Made by a program: the position numbers and the translations under genes
Shown here: positions 56,581 through 63,764 of the stretch, one piece after another
Position numbering within the stretch: the stretch's first letter is position 1
Layout of the letters: each line of letters starts with the position of its first letter
Notes under the pieces: generated by a model
What the model was told of the DNA's origin: nothing
What the model saw: only the letters and a program-made list of their open reading frames with translations
Database searches by the model: none
Assembly: GCA_016713225.1 (NCBI GenBank)
Contig: JADJPO010000002.1
Coordinates: forward strand, 558,001-622,000
Reading direction: 5' to 3'
Source: Kineosporiaceae bacterium
GTDB taxonomy: Bacteria; Actinomycetota; Actinomycetes; Actinomycetales; Kineosporiaceae
Length of the DNA stretch: 64,000 bases

Positions 56581-56897
56581 GTTCCACCCCAACCACACCT
56601 GCAGCACGCAGGTCGACCCGCTCGGCCGGCACCACACTGCACATCGACTGGGTGGCGTGCGACGGCCGAGGGCTGTGCACCGAGATGCTGCCCGAACTGC
56701 TCACCGAGGACCCGTGGGGCTACCCCGCGCCGGTGGCAGTTCAGGGACGGGATCCCTTGCCCCCCAACGCCATTGCGGTACCGGACCGGTTGCTGGGTGA
56801 GGCGCGCGAGGCGGTGGCCGCGTGCCCACTCCTGGCGTTGCGGCTCAGCCGCGCAGGTGGGCCACCAGCTCCCACGAGGGGTCGTGCTGCGCGGTGA
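56577..56897 (+). CDS. 3Fe-4S-type ferredoxin
   Basis: The 106-residue protein starts at ATG 56577, with GGAGG 6 nt upstream and overlapping the previous TGA. Cys28, Cys34 (ACDGRGLC) and Cys83 (AACP) are the three ligands of single-cluster actinobacterial ferredoxins with a [3Fe-4S] site, with the usual DWVACDGRGLC start. It would carry electrons between the NuoF-like protein and the cytochrome b, or to an oxygenase. The last 18 residues are coded by DNA that is also the end of the convergent DUF695 gene; the overlap is 53 bp. Confidence 0.9.
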   Translation: MSSTPTTPAARRSTRSAGTTLHIDWVACDGRGLCTEMLPELLTEDPWGYPAPVAVQGRDPLPPNAIAVPDRLLGEAREAVAACPLLALRLSRAGGPPAPTRGRAAR

Positions 56898-57906
56898 CCT
56901 CGACCCGGCCCTGCCGCCAGCCCGAGACGGCGGCGCGCAGTTGGTCGGCCGCCGGCGTGGCTCGGTCGACGTAGTAGCTCAACAGCCGGACGCCGCCGTG
57001 GGTCTGGTGAACGACCAGACGTCCGCTGGAGCCGAGCCGATGGGTCAGGTGGTCCTCGAAGCCGCGCAGCTCGGCCAGGCTGTCGGGGCCGGGAAGGCCC
57101 TCGGGGGTTTGGTCGGTGAACGGCACCACCACCCGCACGCAGGTGTCGAAGTGGGGTGCGGTCGAGGCCCGCAGCGGTACCTGGGCCATCGCGATCACGG
57201 GTGCGCCGTCGTCCGCGGTGCCGGTCAGCATCGCCCACGCCGGGTTGCCGTCGTCGTCGGTGTACTCGGTCTGCAGATGGTCGACCACGGTGCGCAGGCC
57301 GAGCGCCGGGATCGGGTCCAGTGGCTTGACGGTGGTGGTGGAGATCTCGTGCACCCAGGTCTCGACGGCGTTCTCGCCGAGCACCCAGTCGAGGACGAGG
57401 AAGGCGGCCTGGAGTCGCTGCGGTTCGGCGAGGGAGGCGAACGCGGGGTGGTAGAGCGTGGCATCGAAGCCTGCTCCGGTGACCCGCGCGGCGACCTCGA
57501 CCTCACTGGGAGCGATCTCGGTGTCCTCCAGGCGCAGCGTCATGGCGGCCAGATCCGCCACCGGCTGGCGCGAGTCGGCGTAGCTCCAGACATCGTCCGG
57601 TGCCGGGGCGGCCAGTAGCCAGCGGCGGGCCGTGGCCCGTAGCGCCGGATTGCCCCCGGGCGAGACCACGAGCAGGTGCCGGCTGAGGCCGTTGCCGGGT
57701 GAGAGTTCCCAGGACAGGTCGGCATCGATCGCCGCGACCTGTTCGGCGATCGTCGGGGCCATCGCCTCGACGGTGCTGCTCTCGATGGCCTGCGCGATCT
57801 GGTCGGCGCCGGTCGCGTGCCACCAGGACCAGAACCGGCTGATGCTCTCTAGCGCGGCGGTGGCATCCGGGGCGCCGGAACGGGGGCGTCGGCGAAACAG
57901 GGCCAT
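56845..57906 (-). CDS. DUF695-domain protein
   Basis: The 353-residue soluble protein has no signal or membrane helix. The end, RLGSSGRLVVHQTHGGVRLLSYYVDRATPAADQLRAAVSGWRQGRVEVTAQHDPSWE, has the form of the DUF695 domain. The first part (to about 210) is another alpha-beta domain with SPGGNPALRATARRWLLAAP. Function is unknown. ATG 57906 is preceded by a 90-bp gap to the HNH gene with no obvious promoter. Its 3' end overlaps the ferredoxin gene by 53 bp on the other strand, so both transcripts extend into each other. Confidence 0.7.
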   Translation of the reverse strand: MALFRRRPRSGAPDATAALESISRFWSWWHATGADQIAQAIESSTVEAMAPTIAEQVAAIDADLSWELSPGNGLSRHLLVVSPGGNPALRATARRWLLAAPAPDDVWSYADSRQPVADLAAMTLRLEDTEIAPSEVEVAARVTGAGFDATLYHPAFASLAEPQRLQAAFLVLDWVLGENAVETWVHEISTTTVKPLDPIPALGLRTVVDHLQTEYTDDDGNPAWAMLTGTADDGAPVIAMAQVPLRASTAPHFDTCVRVVVPFTDQTPEGLPGPDSLAELRGFEDHLTHRLGSSGRLVVHQTHGGVRLLSYYVDRATPAADQLRAAVSGWRQGRVEVTAQHDPSWELVAHLRG

Positions 57907-57997
57907 GGCCGGTCACCGTAAGCCCACTCGTTGGTGATCATGCAATCCGTGCACACGGTAGGACAATCCGCCCACCTGGTTCCGTCGCTCCGCTCGG

Positions 57998-58723
57998 TCA
58001 GAACGGTGGTGGCTCGCTGTCGCGACCAGAGTCTGCCGGCGGGAGTGGCCAGGCGCCGGGGAGGTCGCCTTCGGTGGCCAGGGGTGGTGGCATGTCGGGT
58101 GGTTCGCTGACCAGGTGCCCGGACGGCGTGCGCCAGGTGACCTGCCCGGTGGTCGGGTCCAGGGTCGGGGTGAAACCGGCGTGGTGCTTCAGCAGGTGGT
58201 GGAACCGGCACAACGGGGCCAGGTTCTGCTCGCTGGTCGTGCCGCCCTTGCTGTGGGCGGTGACGTGGTCGAGGTCGGCCTCGATCGCGGGGCGTCCGCA
58301 CCCGGGGTGGGAGCAGCGGGGCCGGGCCGCCTTCACCAACGTCTTGACGAATGGGGACGGCGTGTACCCGGGGTCGGTGGCGGCGCGTCCGATGGCGATC
58401 AGGGTGCCGTAGGTGGGTGAGTCGGGTCGGTCGTCGAGGACCTGGCAGCGCCACAGGGCGCGTTGGCCGTACTTGTCGAGGATCGTGGCGAGGGCCTCGG
58501 TCGGGATGGGTCCGTGGCCGGCCGCTTCGACCCATCCGGATCCGGTCGGGGGTGGTTCCCCGGCCCAGAGCGCGGCGAGGACCTGGAACGGGATGGTCAC
58601 GTTCAACGACACCTTGGGTTCGACCCGGATCCCCGGGCAGGCCGGTGCCGGGGCACTGACGGCCCCGCCGCCGAGCAGGCCACCACTGGTCACGTCGTCA
58701 CCGGTCGCGTCGTCACCGACCAC
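57998..58723 (-). CDS. HNH nuclease domain part of the second DUF222-HNH gene
   Basis: This frame, open from a GTG at 58723, encodes 241 residues. It contains the post-linker beta domain (VSLNVTIPFQVLAALWAG, LATILDKYGQRALWRCQVLDDRPDSPTYGTLIAIGRAATDPG) and the HNH motif C-SHPGCGRPAIEADLDHVTAHSKGGTTSEQNLAPLCRFHHLLKHH near 130-170. All metal and catalytic residues are present. The upstream DUF222 part is in another frame and they overlap at 58690-58723, inside a 15-bp tandem repeat. A -1 (or +2) shift in the linker would join them. The HNH domain alone may be made by reinitiation, or the gene may be broken. Confidence 0.75.
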   Translation of the reverse strand: MVGDDATGDDVTSGGLLGGGAVSAPAPACPGIRVEPKVSLNVTIPFQVLAALWAGEPPPTGSGWVEAAGHGPIPTEALATILDKYGQRALWRCQVLDDRPDSPTYGTLIAIGRAATDPGYTPSPFVKTLVKAARPRCSHPGCGRPAIEADLDHVTAHSKGGTTSEQNLAPLCRFHHLLKHHAGFTPTLDPTTGQVTWRTPSGHLVSEPPDMPPPLATEGDLPGAWPLPPADSGRDSEPPPF

Positions 58724-59937
58724 CTCGTCACCGGTCGCCGGGGCCGTGGTCGCCTGGGTCGGTTGCGTTCGGGTGTGTGCGGGGTAGTGGTGTGCTGGGT
58801 GGTGGTCGCGGTGTCCGGGTCACCGTCGCCGGGGCTGCCGGGTGTGGTGGGCAGTAGTGGGGGGATGGTGTCGGGGTCGGTGATCAGGTCGAACATGACC
58901 TGCGCCATCGAGGCTGCTTGACGTTCCCGCTGCCCCACCGAGCCACCACCCCGGACGCCGTCACCCCTGCCCGCACCGGTGTCCGCGTCGGTGCCCGCGC
59001 TCGGGTTGGTGCCGGTGGCGGGGCAGGTCGCGGCCCGGACCCGGTGCAGCAGCGCAGCGTGCAGCTCAGCGACGTTGGTGAGCGAGCCGCGGTAGGTGAT
59101 GGCCGCCCGCCCGTAACCCTGCTGGCTGACCTTGACCGTGTCCTTCTCCGCTGCGGCGTCGTCCAGGATCCGCCGATACGCCACCGCATCGGCTTGGGCG
59201 ATCAGCCGCTCGATCCGGTGACGCAACCCCACGGTCCCGAGCTGCTCGGCGACGGGCAGGATCATCTGTTCCACCCAGTCCCGCGCCCGACCTGCTGCGA
59301 GGCGTGCGGTCTGGCGGGCCACCTCCCGTGCCCGGGTCGTGGAGATCGACCCGTCGAGCAGGGCACGGTAGAGCCGGCCGTGGTCCTCGGGCCAGGTCGC
59401 GAGCATCTCCACCCGCGCCCGGAGTCCCGACGGACTGATCCGCGCCACCGCGGCGACCTCCTCGATCGCCGCCGTCACCGCCCGCTCCTCGGGGTCACGG
59501 ACCCACTCGGGCAGGTTCACCTCGACGTCCAGGTCCAACTCGTGGGGGTGACGGGCCTGGTACCGCCACGCCAGTTCCCGGGTCAGCTGGGCTTGGGTGA
59601 GTTCGATGTGGGTGATCGCCTGCCGACACGCCACCGCCGCCGAGACCACCTCGGCATCCGAGAGCCCCGACGGCTGCGACTGCGCAAGAGTGACCGCCGC
59701 GACCGTCACCAGGGAGGGCTCCACAGTCCCCGGGGTCAGGAACGTCCGGCAGATCCGCCCCGCCACCACATCCCGGTCGTCTTCGTTCTCCGGTCCACCA
59801 TCGGTGAACCAGTCCCAGACCGCCTCCCGCGCCGACAATCGCGCAGCGTTCCCGGCCGCCTGCTTCCGCAACGTGACGTTCTCGGCCCCCAGCATCTTGA
59901 CCTGCTCGCGCAACGACCTCGACGCTGAGCCGGGCAA
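58690..59937 (-). CDS. DUF222 part of the second DUF222-HNH gene
   Basis: The 415-codon frame begins with TTG 59937; ATG 59895 is another possible start. It encodes a helical start (LREQVKMLGAENVTLRKQAAGNAARL), then DUF222 (residues 60-330: ITHIELTQAQLTRELAWRYQARH, LLDGSISTTRAREVARQTARL, AAITYRGSLTNVAELHAALL). A Thr/Pro/Arg-rich linker ends at 58690, just after the HNH frame has opened. The promoter (59984-60006) leads to ATG 59977, which is in a different frame and codes MFTADLLHDADAEVARL before running out of phase. Removal of one base from CCCCC at 59886-59890 would join that start to the DUF222 frame. Thus the full gene, about 640 codons from 59977 to 57998, needs two frame corrections. 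Confidence 0.75.
   Translation of the reverse strand: MPGSASRSLREQVKMLGAENVTLRKQAAGNAARLSAREAVWDWFTDGGPENEDDRDVVAGRICRTFLTPGTVEPSLVTVAAVTLAQSQPSGLSDAEVVSAAVACRQAITHIELTQAQLTRELAWRYQARHPHELDLDVEVNLPEWVRDPEERAVTAAIEEVAAVARISPSGLRARVEMLATWPEDHGRLYRALLDGSISTTRAREVARQTARLAAGRARDWVEQMILPVAEQLGTVGLRHRIERLIAQADAVAYRRILDDAAAEKDTVKVSQQGYGRAAITYRGSLTNVAELHAALLHRVRAATCPATGTNPSAGTDADTGAGRGDGVRGGGSVGQRERQAASMAQVMFDLITDPDTIPPLLPTTPGSPGDGDPDTATTTQHTTTPHTPERNRPRRPRPRRPVTRWSVTTRPVTT
58696..58740. repeat. Three 15-bp tandem repeats in the HNH linker
   Basis: CGTCACCGGTCGCGT (58696-58710), CGTCACCGACCACCT (58711-58725) and CGTCACCGGTCGCCG (58726-58740) form a degenerate 15-bp tandem repeat coding for the linker in both overlapping frames. 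Copy-number change keeps the frame, but slippage by other lengths would not. Confidence 0.75.
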
Positions 59938-59983
59938 CCTCGGCGTCCGCGTCGTGCAGTAGGTCGGCCGTGAACATGCCTCC

Positions 59984-60006
59984 AGTCTACTGGAACAAAT
60001 GTTCGA
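59984..60006 (-). promoter_or_regulatory. LexA box and leaderless promoter of the second DUF222-HNH gene
   Basis: TGGAACAAATGTTCGA at 59991-60006 contains a perfect GAAC-N4-GTTC palindrome, the actinobacterial SOS box. One base separates it from TAGACT on the minus strand (59989-59984), and 6 nt (GGAGGC) precede ATG 59977. Order and spacing equal those of the first HNH gene, base for base in length. Confidence 0.8.
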
Positions 60007-60087
60007 CCGCTATGGGTTGGCTTGTCGAATCGCATTGCGCCATAACGGTTTTCACGCCTACCCATGCCGCAGTGGGTTGAGTGAGAG

Positions 60088-60191
60088 GGTGGGGTGGGTG
60101 GGTTGTTGCGCGCGGCTGGCTGGGTCTGGCGGGAGCGCGAGCCTGCGAGCGCGGATGGATCGCCGCGCGCAACAACCCCACCCACCCCACC
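60088..60191. repeat. Long imperfect palindrome upstream of the ATP-grasp gene
   Basis: Arm 60088-60116 (starting GGTGGGGTGGGTGGG, ending CGCGCGGC) pairs with 60162-60191 with a single 1-nt bulge, about 29 pairs. The 45-nt loop has a further GC-rich partial hairpin. It has no reading frame of note. It may be a terminator for rightward transcription into the gap, an IR-type mobile element relic, or a structured leader; the -10 of the next gene lies downstream of it. Confidence 0.7.
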
Positions 60192-60212
60192 CGGCCCCGA
60201 GGTGCCCACGAA

Positions 60213-60218
60213 TAGACT
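60213..60218 (+). promoter_or_regulatory. -10 box of the ATP-grasp/transglutaminase operon
   Basis: TAGACT is followed by 8 nt and ATG 60227 without a Shine-Dalgarno, so a leaderless transcript is likely. The hexamer equals the -10 boxes of the two HNH genes but there is no LexA box. Confidence 0.4.
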
Positions 60219-60226
60219 CCACCTCG

Positions 60227-62785
60227 ATGAACGCGTCCGCACTCCCCGCCGGTGACGCGGCAGCGGACGCCCCGATTTCGGCCACCTACGCCACTCGACT
60301 GGTGAGCCCAGGTGTCGACGAGTTGCTCGCCGCCGACGCCACCCCGCACGATCATGCCGCCGATCTGGCCGCGACCATCGAGCACCTGGGCCTGCCCGGC
60401 CTGCTGACCCGGCGCGCCGAGATCGCCCACCTGGTCGAGGACGAGGGCGTCACCTACGGGTCCTCGCGCACCCAGCGTCGGTGGCGGCTCGACCCGTTGC
60501 CCGTGATCCTCGACCCGACGTCGTGGTCGCACCTCGAGGCCGGACTGACCCAGCGCGCCCGGCTGCTGGACCTGATGATGGCCGACCTGTACGGCCCCCG
60601 AAACCTGCTGCGCCACAAGGTGATACCGCCAGAGGTGATCCTGGCCCACCCGGGCTTCATCCGCGCCGCCGACGGGGTCACCGTGCCGGGCGCCCACCAG
60701 CTGATCCTCACCGCCACCGACCTGGCTCGGGCCGAGGACGGCCGCTGGTGCGTGATCAGCGACCGTACCGCCGCGCCGTCCGGGGCCGGCTACGCCATTC
60801 AGGCCCGGCGCATCGTCGGGCGTGTGCTGCCGGGCCTGTACCGCGACACCCGACTGCATCGCCTGCGCAGCTTCTTCGACACCTTGCGACTGGCCCTGCG
60901 CGACGTGGCACCCCGAACCGCCGAGGCCCCCCGCGTGGTGATCCTGATCCCGGGGCCGAGCGAGCAGACGCCGTTCGATCACGCCTTCCTGGCCACCTTG
61001 CTCGGCTACCCCCTGGTCACGGCCGAAGACCTGACGGTGCGCGGTGGCCGCGTCTACCTGCGTTCCCTGGGCCGGCTCGAGCCGGTGGACGTCGTGCTGC
61101 GCCGCCTCGGCGATCTCGACGCCGATCCGCTCGAGCTGCGTGCCGACTCCGACCTGGGCGTGCCGGGCCTGCTCGAGGCGGTCCGCCGTGGCACCGTCTC
61201 GGTGGTCAACCCGATCGGCGCCTCGGTGCTCGAGACGCCGGCGCTGGCCCCCTACCTGGACGCCGCGACCCGGGCGCTGCTCGACGAGGAGCCGCTGCTC
61301 TCCTCGGTGCCCACCTGGTGGTGCGCGGATGACTCCAGCCGGCGGCGGGTGCTCGACCGGCTCGACGAACTGGTGCTGCTGCCCGTCGTCCGATCGCCCG
61401 GTGCGCCGGTGGCCATCGTCGGCGCCGCCCTGTCGCAGGCGGGCCGCGACGAGTTGCGCCGGCGCATCGAGGCCCGGCCCCACGCCTGGTGCGCCCAGGA
61501 ATCGTTGCCGTTGACCACCACGCCGATCGTCACCTCGGCCGGGTTGGCGCCCCGGCGCTTCACGCTGCGCACCTTCGCTGTCGGCCACGGCGGGGGGTAT
61601 CGGCTGCTGACCGGAGGTCTGGGACGGATCGCCCCGGAGGTCGGTAACCACGCTGCCGGCAACAGTGATCAGGCACCGGCCAAGGACGTCTGGGTCCTGG
61701 CCACCGCCGAGCCCGCGGTGCCCGCCTCGGTCGATCTGGCCTGGCCCCGTGCCCTGGCCATCCCGGCCCCGGCAGCCGAGGTGCTGCCGCCGCGGGTGGC
61801 CGAGAACCTGTTCCGGCTGGGTCGGTTCGCCGAGCGGGCCGAGGACGCCGTTCGGCTGCTGCGGGTGGTCGACGACCTCACCGAGGACTGGACGGCTCGC
61901 CCCGGTACGCCCGGCGCCGCAGCGCTGGAGGTGATGCGTGGAGCCCTGATGCACGACGGCTCACCGGAGACCAGATCCGAACCCGGATCCGAACCCCGAT
62001 CCGAACCCAGCGTGCGTGCCCTGGTCGGGGATGCCGACCTGCCGGGCAGCGTCGCCGCCTCGATCCGGGCCACCGTGGCCGCTGCGCAGGCCCTGCGTGA
62101 GCAGCTCTCGCTCGACACCTGGATCGTGTTGGGCAGCCTGGAGCGGGTGTTGGCCGAGACCGCGGCGTCCCCCGAGGGCGAGGCGCCGCTGCAGCCGGTT
62201 CTCGCGCGGGTGCTCGAGGGCCTGCTGGCGCTGGCCGGGCTGGCGGCCGAGAGCATGGTGCGCGACCTCGGGTGGGCCTTCATGGACGCCGGCCGTCGCA
62301 TCGAGCGGGCCCGTCAACTGATCACTCTGTTGCGCCGCACCCTGGACGTCGAGTACTCACCCGCCGTCCAGACGCTGGTGGTCGAATCGGTGCTGGTGGC
62401 CGGCGAGAGCATCATCACCTATCGGCGCCGCGAACCCGGGCGCTCGGGTACGGCGCAGATCGCCGCCGTGCTCGACCTGCTGCTGCTGGATCGCGGGAAC
62501 CCGAGATCCGTTGCACTGCAACTGGATCGGTTGCTGGATGACCTCGCCAGGTTGCCCGACGCGACGCCGTTGCAGGCTCGGGCCCGCGCCGTCCAGGCTC
62601 GGTTGCGCGAACTCGATCCCCAGGTCGCGGCGCAGGCGGTCGACGGCCGGCGGGGCGGGTTGAGCGCCGTCCTGGACGCTGCGCTCACCGAACTCGACCG
62701 GCTCGCCCTCGACCTGACCGACACGCATTTCGGCCATGTGGCACCGCATCACACCACAGCGGCGATCCGGGGGTGGGACGCGTGA
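60227..62785 (+). CDS. Circularly permuted ATP-grasp protein fused to alpha-E domain
   Basis: The 852-residue protein combines two domains that are often separate genes. Residues 60-460 are a circularly permuted type 2 ATP-grasp (TYGSSRTQRRWRLDPLPVILDPTSW, GGRVYLRSLGRLEPVDVVLRRLGDLDADPLELRADSDLGVPGLLEAVRRGTVSVVNPIG, then TTTPIVTSAGLAPRRFTLRTFAV). Residues 515-840 are the helical alpha-E domain (PPRVAENLFRLGRFAERAEDAVRLLRVVDD, ERARQLITLLRRTL). Between them are three 12-bp repeats (61974-62008) coding RSEP/GSEP. This family is found with transglutaminase genes and is thought to make a peptide-like bond or modification; product unknown. Its stop overlaps the transglutaminase start (GTGA). Confidence 0.9.
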   Translation: MNASALPAGDAAADAPISATYATRLVSPGVDELLAADATPHDHAADLAATIEHLGLPGLLTRRAEIAHLVEDEGVTYGSSRTQRRWRLDPLPVILDPTSWSHLEAGLTQRARLLDLMMADLYGPRNLLRHKVIPPEVILAHPGFIRAADGVTVPGAHQLILTATDLARAEDGRWCVISDRTAAPSGAGYAIQARRIVGRVLPGLYRDTRLHRLRSFFDTLRLALRDVAPRTAEAPRVVILIPGPSEQTPFDHAFLATLLGYPLVTAEDLTVRGGRVYLRSLGRLEPVDVVLRRLGDLDADPLELRADSDLGVPGLLEAVRRGTVSVVNPIGASVLETPALAPYLDAATRALLDEEPLLSSVPTWWCADDSSRRRVLDRLDELVLLPVVRSPGAPVAIVGAALSQAGRDELRRRIEARPHAWCAQESLPLTTTPIVTSAGLAPRRFTLRTFAVGHGGGYRLLTGGLGRIAPEVGNHAAGNSDQAPAKDVWVLATAEPAVPASVDLAWPRALAIPAPAAEVLPPRVAENLFRLGRFAERAEDAVRLLRVVDDLTEDWTARPGTPGAAALEVMRGALMHDGSPETRSEPGSEPRSEPSVRALVGDADLPGSVAASIRATVAAAQALREQLSLDTWIVLGSLERVLAETAASPEGEAPLQPVLARVLEGLLALAGLAAESMVRDLGWAFMDAGRRIERARQLITLLRRTLDVEYSPAVQTLVVESVLVAGESIITYRRREPGRSGTAQIAAVLDLLLLDRGNPRSVALQLDRLLDDLARLPDATPLQARARAVQARLRELDPQVAAQAVDGRRGGLSAVLDAALTELDRLALDLTDTHFGHVAPHHTTAAIRGWDA

Positions 62786-63705
62786 GCAGGCTGTATCAGG
62801 TGCAGCACACCACCCGGTACTCCTACCAGCAGGAGGTGACCGAGTCCTACGGCCGGGCGCACCTGGCCCCTCGCGACGGGCACGGCCAGCGGTGCCTGCA
62901 GCACGAACTCGCGGTCACCCCCCGGGCCGACCTGGTCAGCGAACACAGCGATTTCTACGGCAACCGCAGCGTCTACCTCGAGGTGCTGACGCCACACACC
63001 GAACTCGTGGTCACCGCGACCAGCCGGGTCGAGGTCGAGCGGGACGCCGCCGCGTTGAGTCGGGCGCTGGTGGCGTGTACCGCTCCGTGGGAACAGGCCC
63101 GCACCCGATTCGACGAACCCCGAGAGTGGTTGTGGGCGAGAGACTTTCTGCTGCCCTCGGTGCACGTGCCGTTCGCGACACCGGGTGCCGATGCGCCGGA
63201 CGCCGCGGTGGCCGACTTCGCGGCATCCGTGTTCACCCCGCGTCGTCCGGTGGGCGAGGCGGTGCGCGAGCTGGTGCGCCGGATCTATCGCGACTTCTCC
63301 TACCGATCGGGGGTGACCTCGGTGAGTACGACGCTGGCCGAGGTGCTCGATCGCCGCGAGGGTGTCTGCCAGGACTTCGCCCACCTGGCGGTCGCCGTGC
63401 TGCGCCGCTGCGGCCTGCCGGCCCGCTATGTCAGTGGCTACCTCGAGACCCAACCTCCGCCCGGCCAGCCGAAACTATTGGGCGCCGATGCCTCGCACGC
63501 GTGGGTCTCGGTGCTGCTGCCCGGCCTCGGCTGGATCGACCTGGACCCCACCAACGACGCCGTCGTCGACGAGTCGTATGTGCTCACGGCCTGGGGACGG
63601 GATTACGCTGATGTGCCGCCGCTCAAAGGGGTCATCTTCTCCGAGGGCAGTGTGAGCACTCTCGCGGTCGCCGTCGACGTCGTCCCGCTGAAGTCCGGAG
63701 CCTGA
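62782..63705 (+). CDS. Transglutaminase-like protein with N-terminal beta domain
   Basis: The 307-residue protein starts at GTG 62782, overlapping the previous stop by 4 bp. Residues 1-95 form the beta domain found before bacterial transglutaminase cores (YQVQHTTRYSYQQEVTESYGRAHLAPRD, then LVSEHSDFYGNRSVYLEVLTPHTEL). The core has Cys196 in REGVCQDFAHLAV, His239 in ASHAWVSV and an Asp near 255 in IDLDPTND, the papain-like triad. It is expected to be a protease or amidase/transglutaminase acting with the ATP-grasp/alpha-E partner; pairs like this are widely conserved but not biochemically explained. The stop lies within a 14-bp tandem duplication. Confidence 0.9.
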   Translation: MSRLYQVQHTTRYSYQQEVTESYGRAHLAPRDGHGQRCLQHELAVTPRADLVSEHSDFYGNRSVYLEVLTPHTELVVTATSRVEVERDAAALSRALVACTAPWEQARTRFDEPREWLWARDFLLPSVHVPFATPGADAPDAAVADFAASVFTPRRPVGEAVRELVRRIYRDFSYRSGVTSVSTTLAEVLDRREGVCQDFAHLAVAVLRRCGLPARYVSGYLETQPPPGQPKLLGADASHAWVSVLLPGLGWIDLDPTNDAVVDESYVLTAWGRDYADVPPLKGVIFSEGSVSTLAVAVDVVPLKSGA

Positions 63706-63715
63706 AGTCCGGAGC
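63688..63715. repeat. 14-bp tandem duplication at the transglutaminase stop
   Basis: CTGAAGTCCGGAGC is repeated directly at 63688-63701 and 63702-63715. The stop codon TGA (63703-63705) lies in the second copy. Confidence 0.85.
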
Positions 63716-63764
63716 CTGAGGTGCACGATCGCCGTGCGCCGATCCTCTGAGGGGAACACCACCC

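Noticed and set aside
59495..59977. Independent 160-residue gene from ATG 59977
   Set aside because: Only the first 17-30 codons look like protein; the rest is an out-of-phase reading of DUF222. It is treated as the true start of the HNH gene before a frame break.
59987..61954. 655-codon minus-strand frame opposite the ATP-grasp gene
   Set aside because: Low-complexity Gln/Gly/His-rich translation without motifs, antisense to a well-supported gene.
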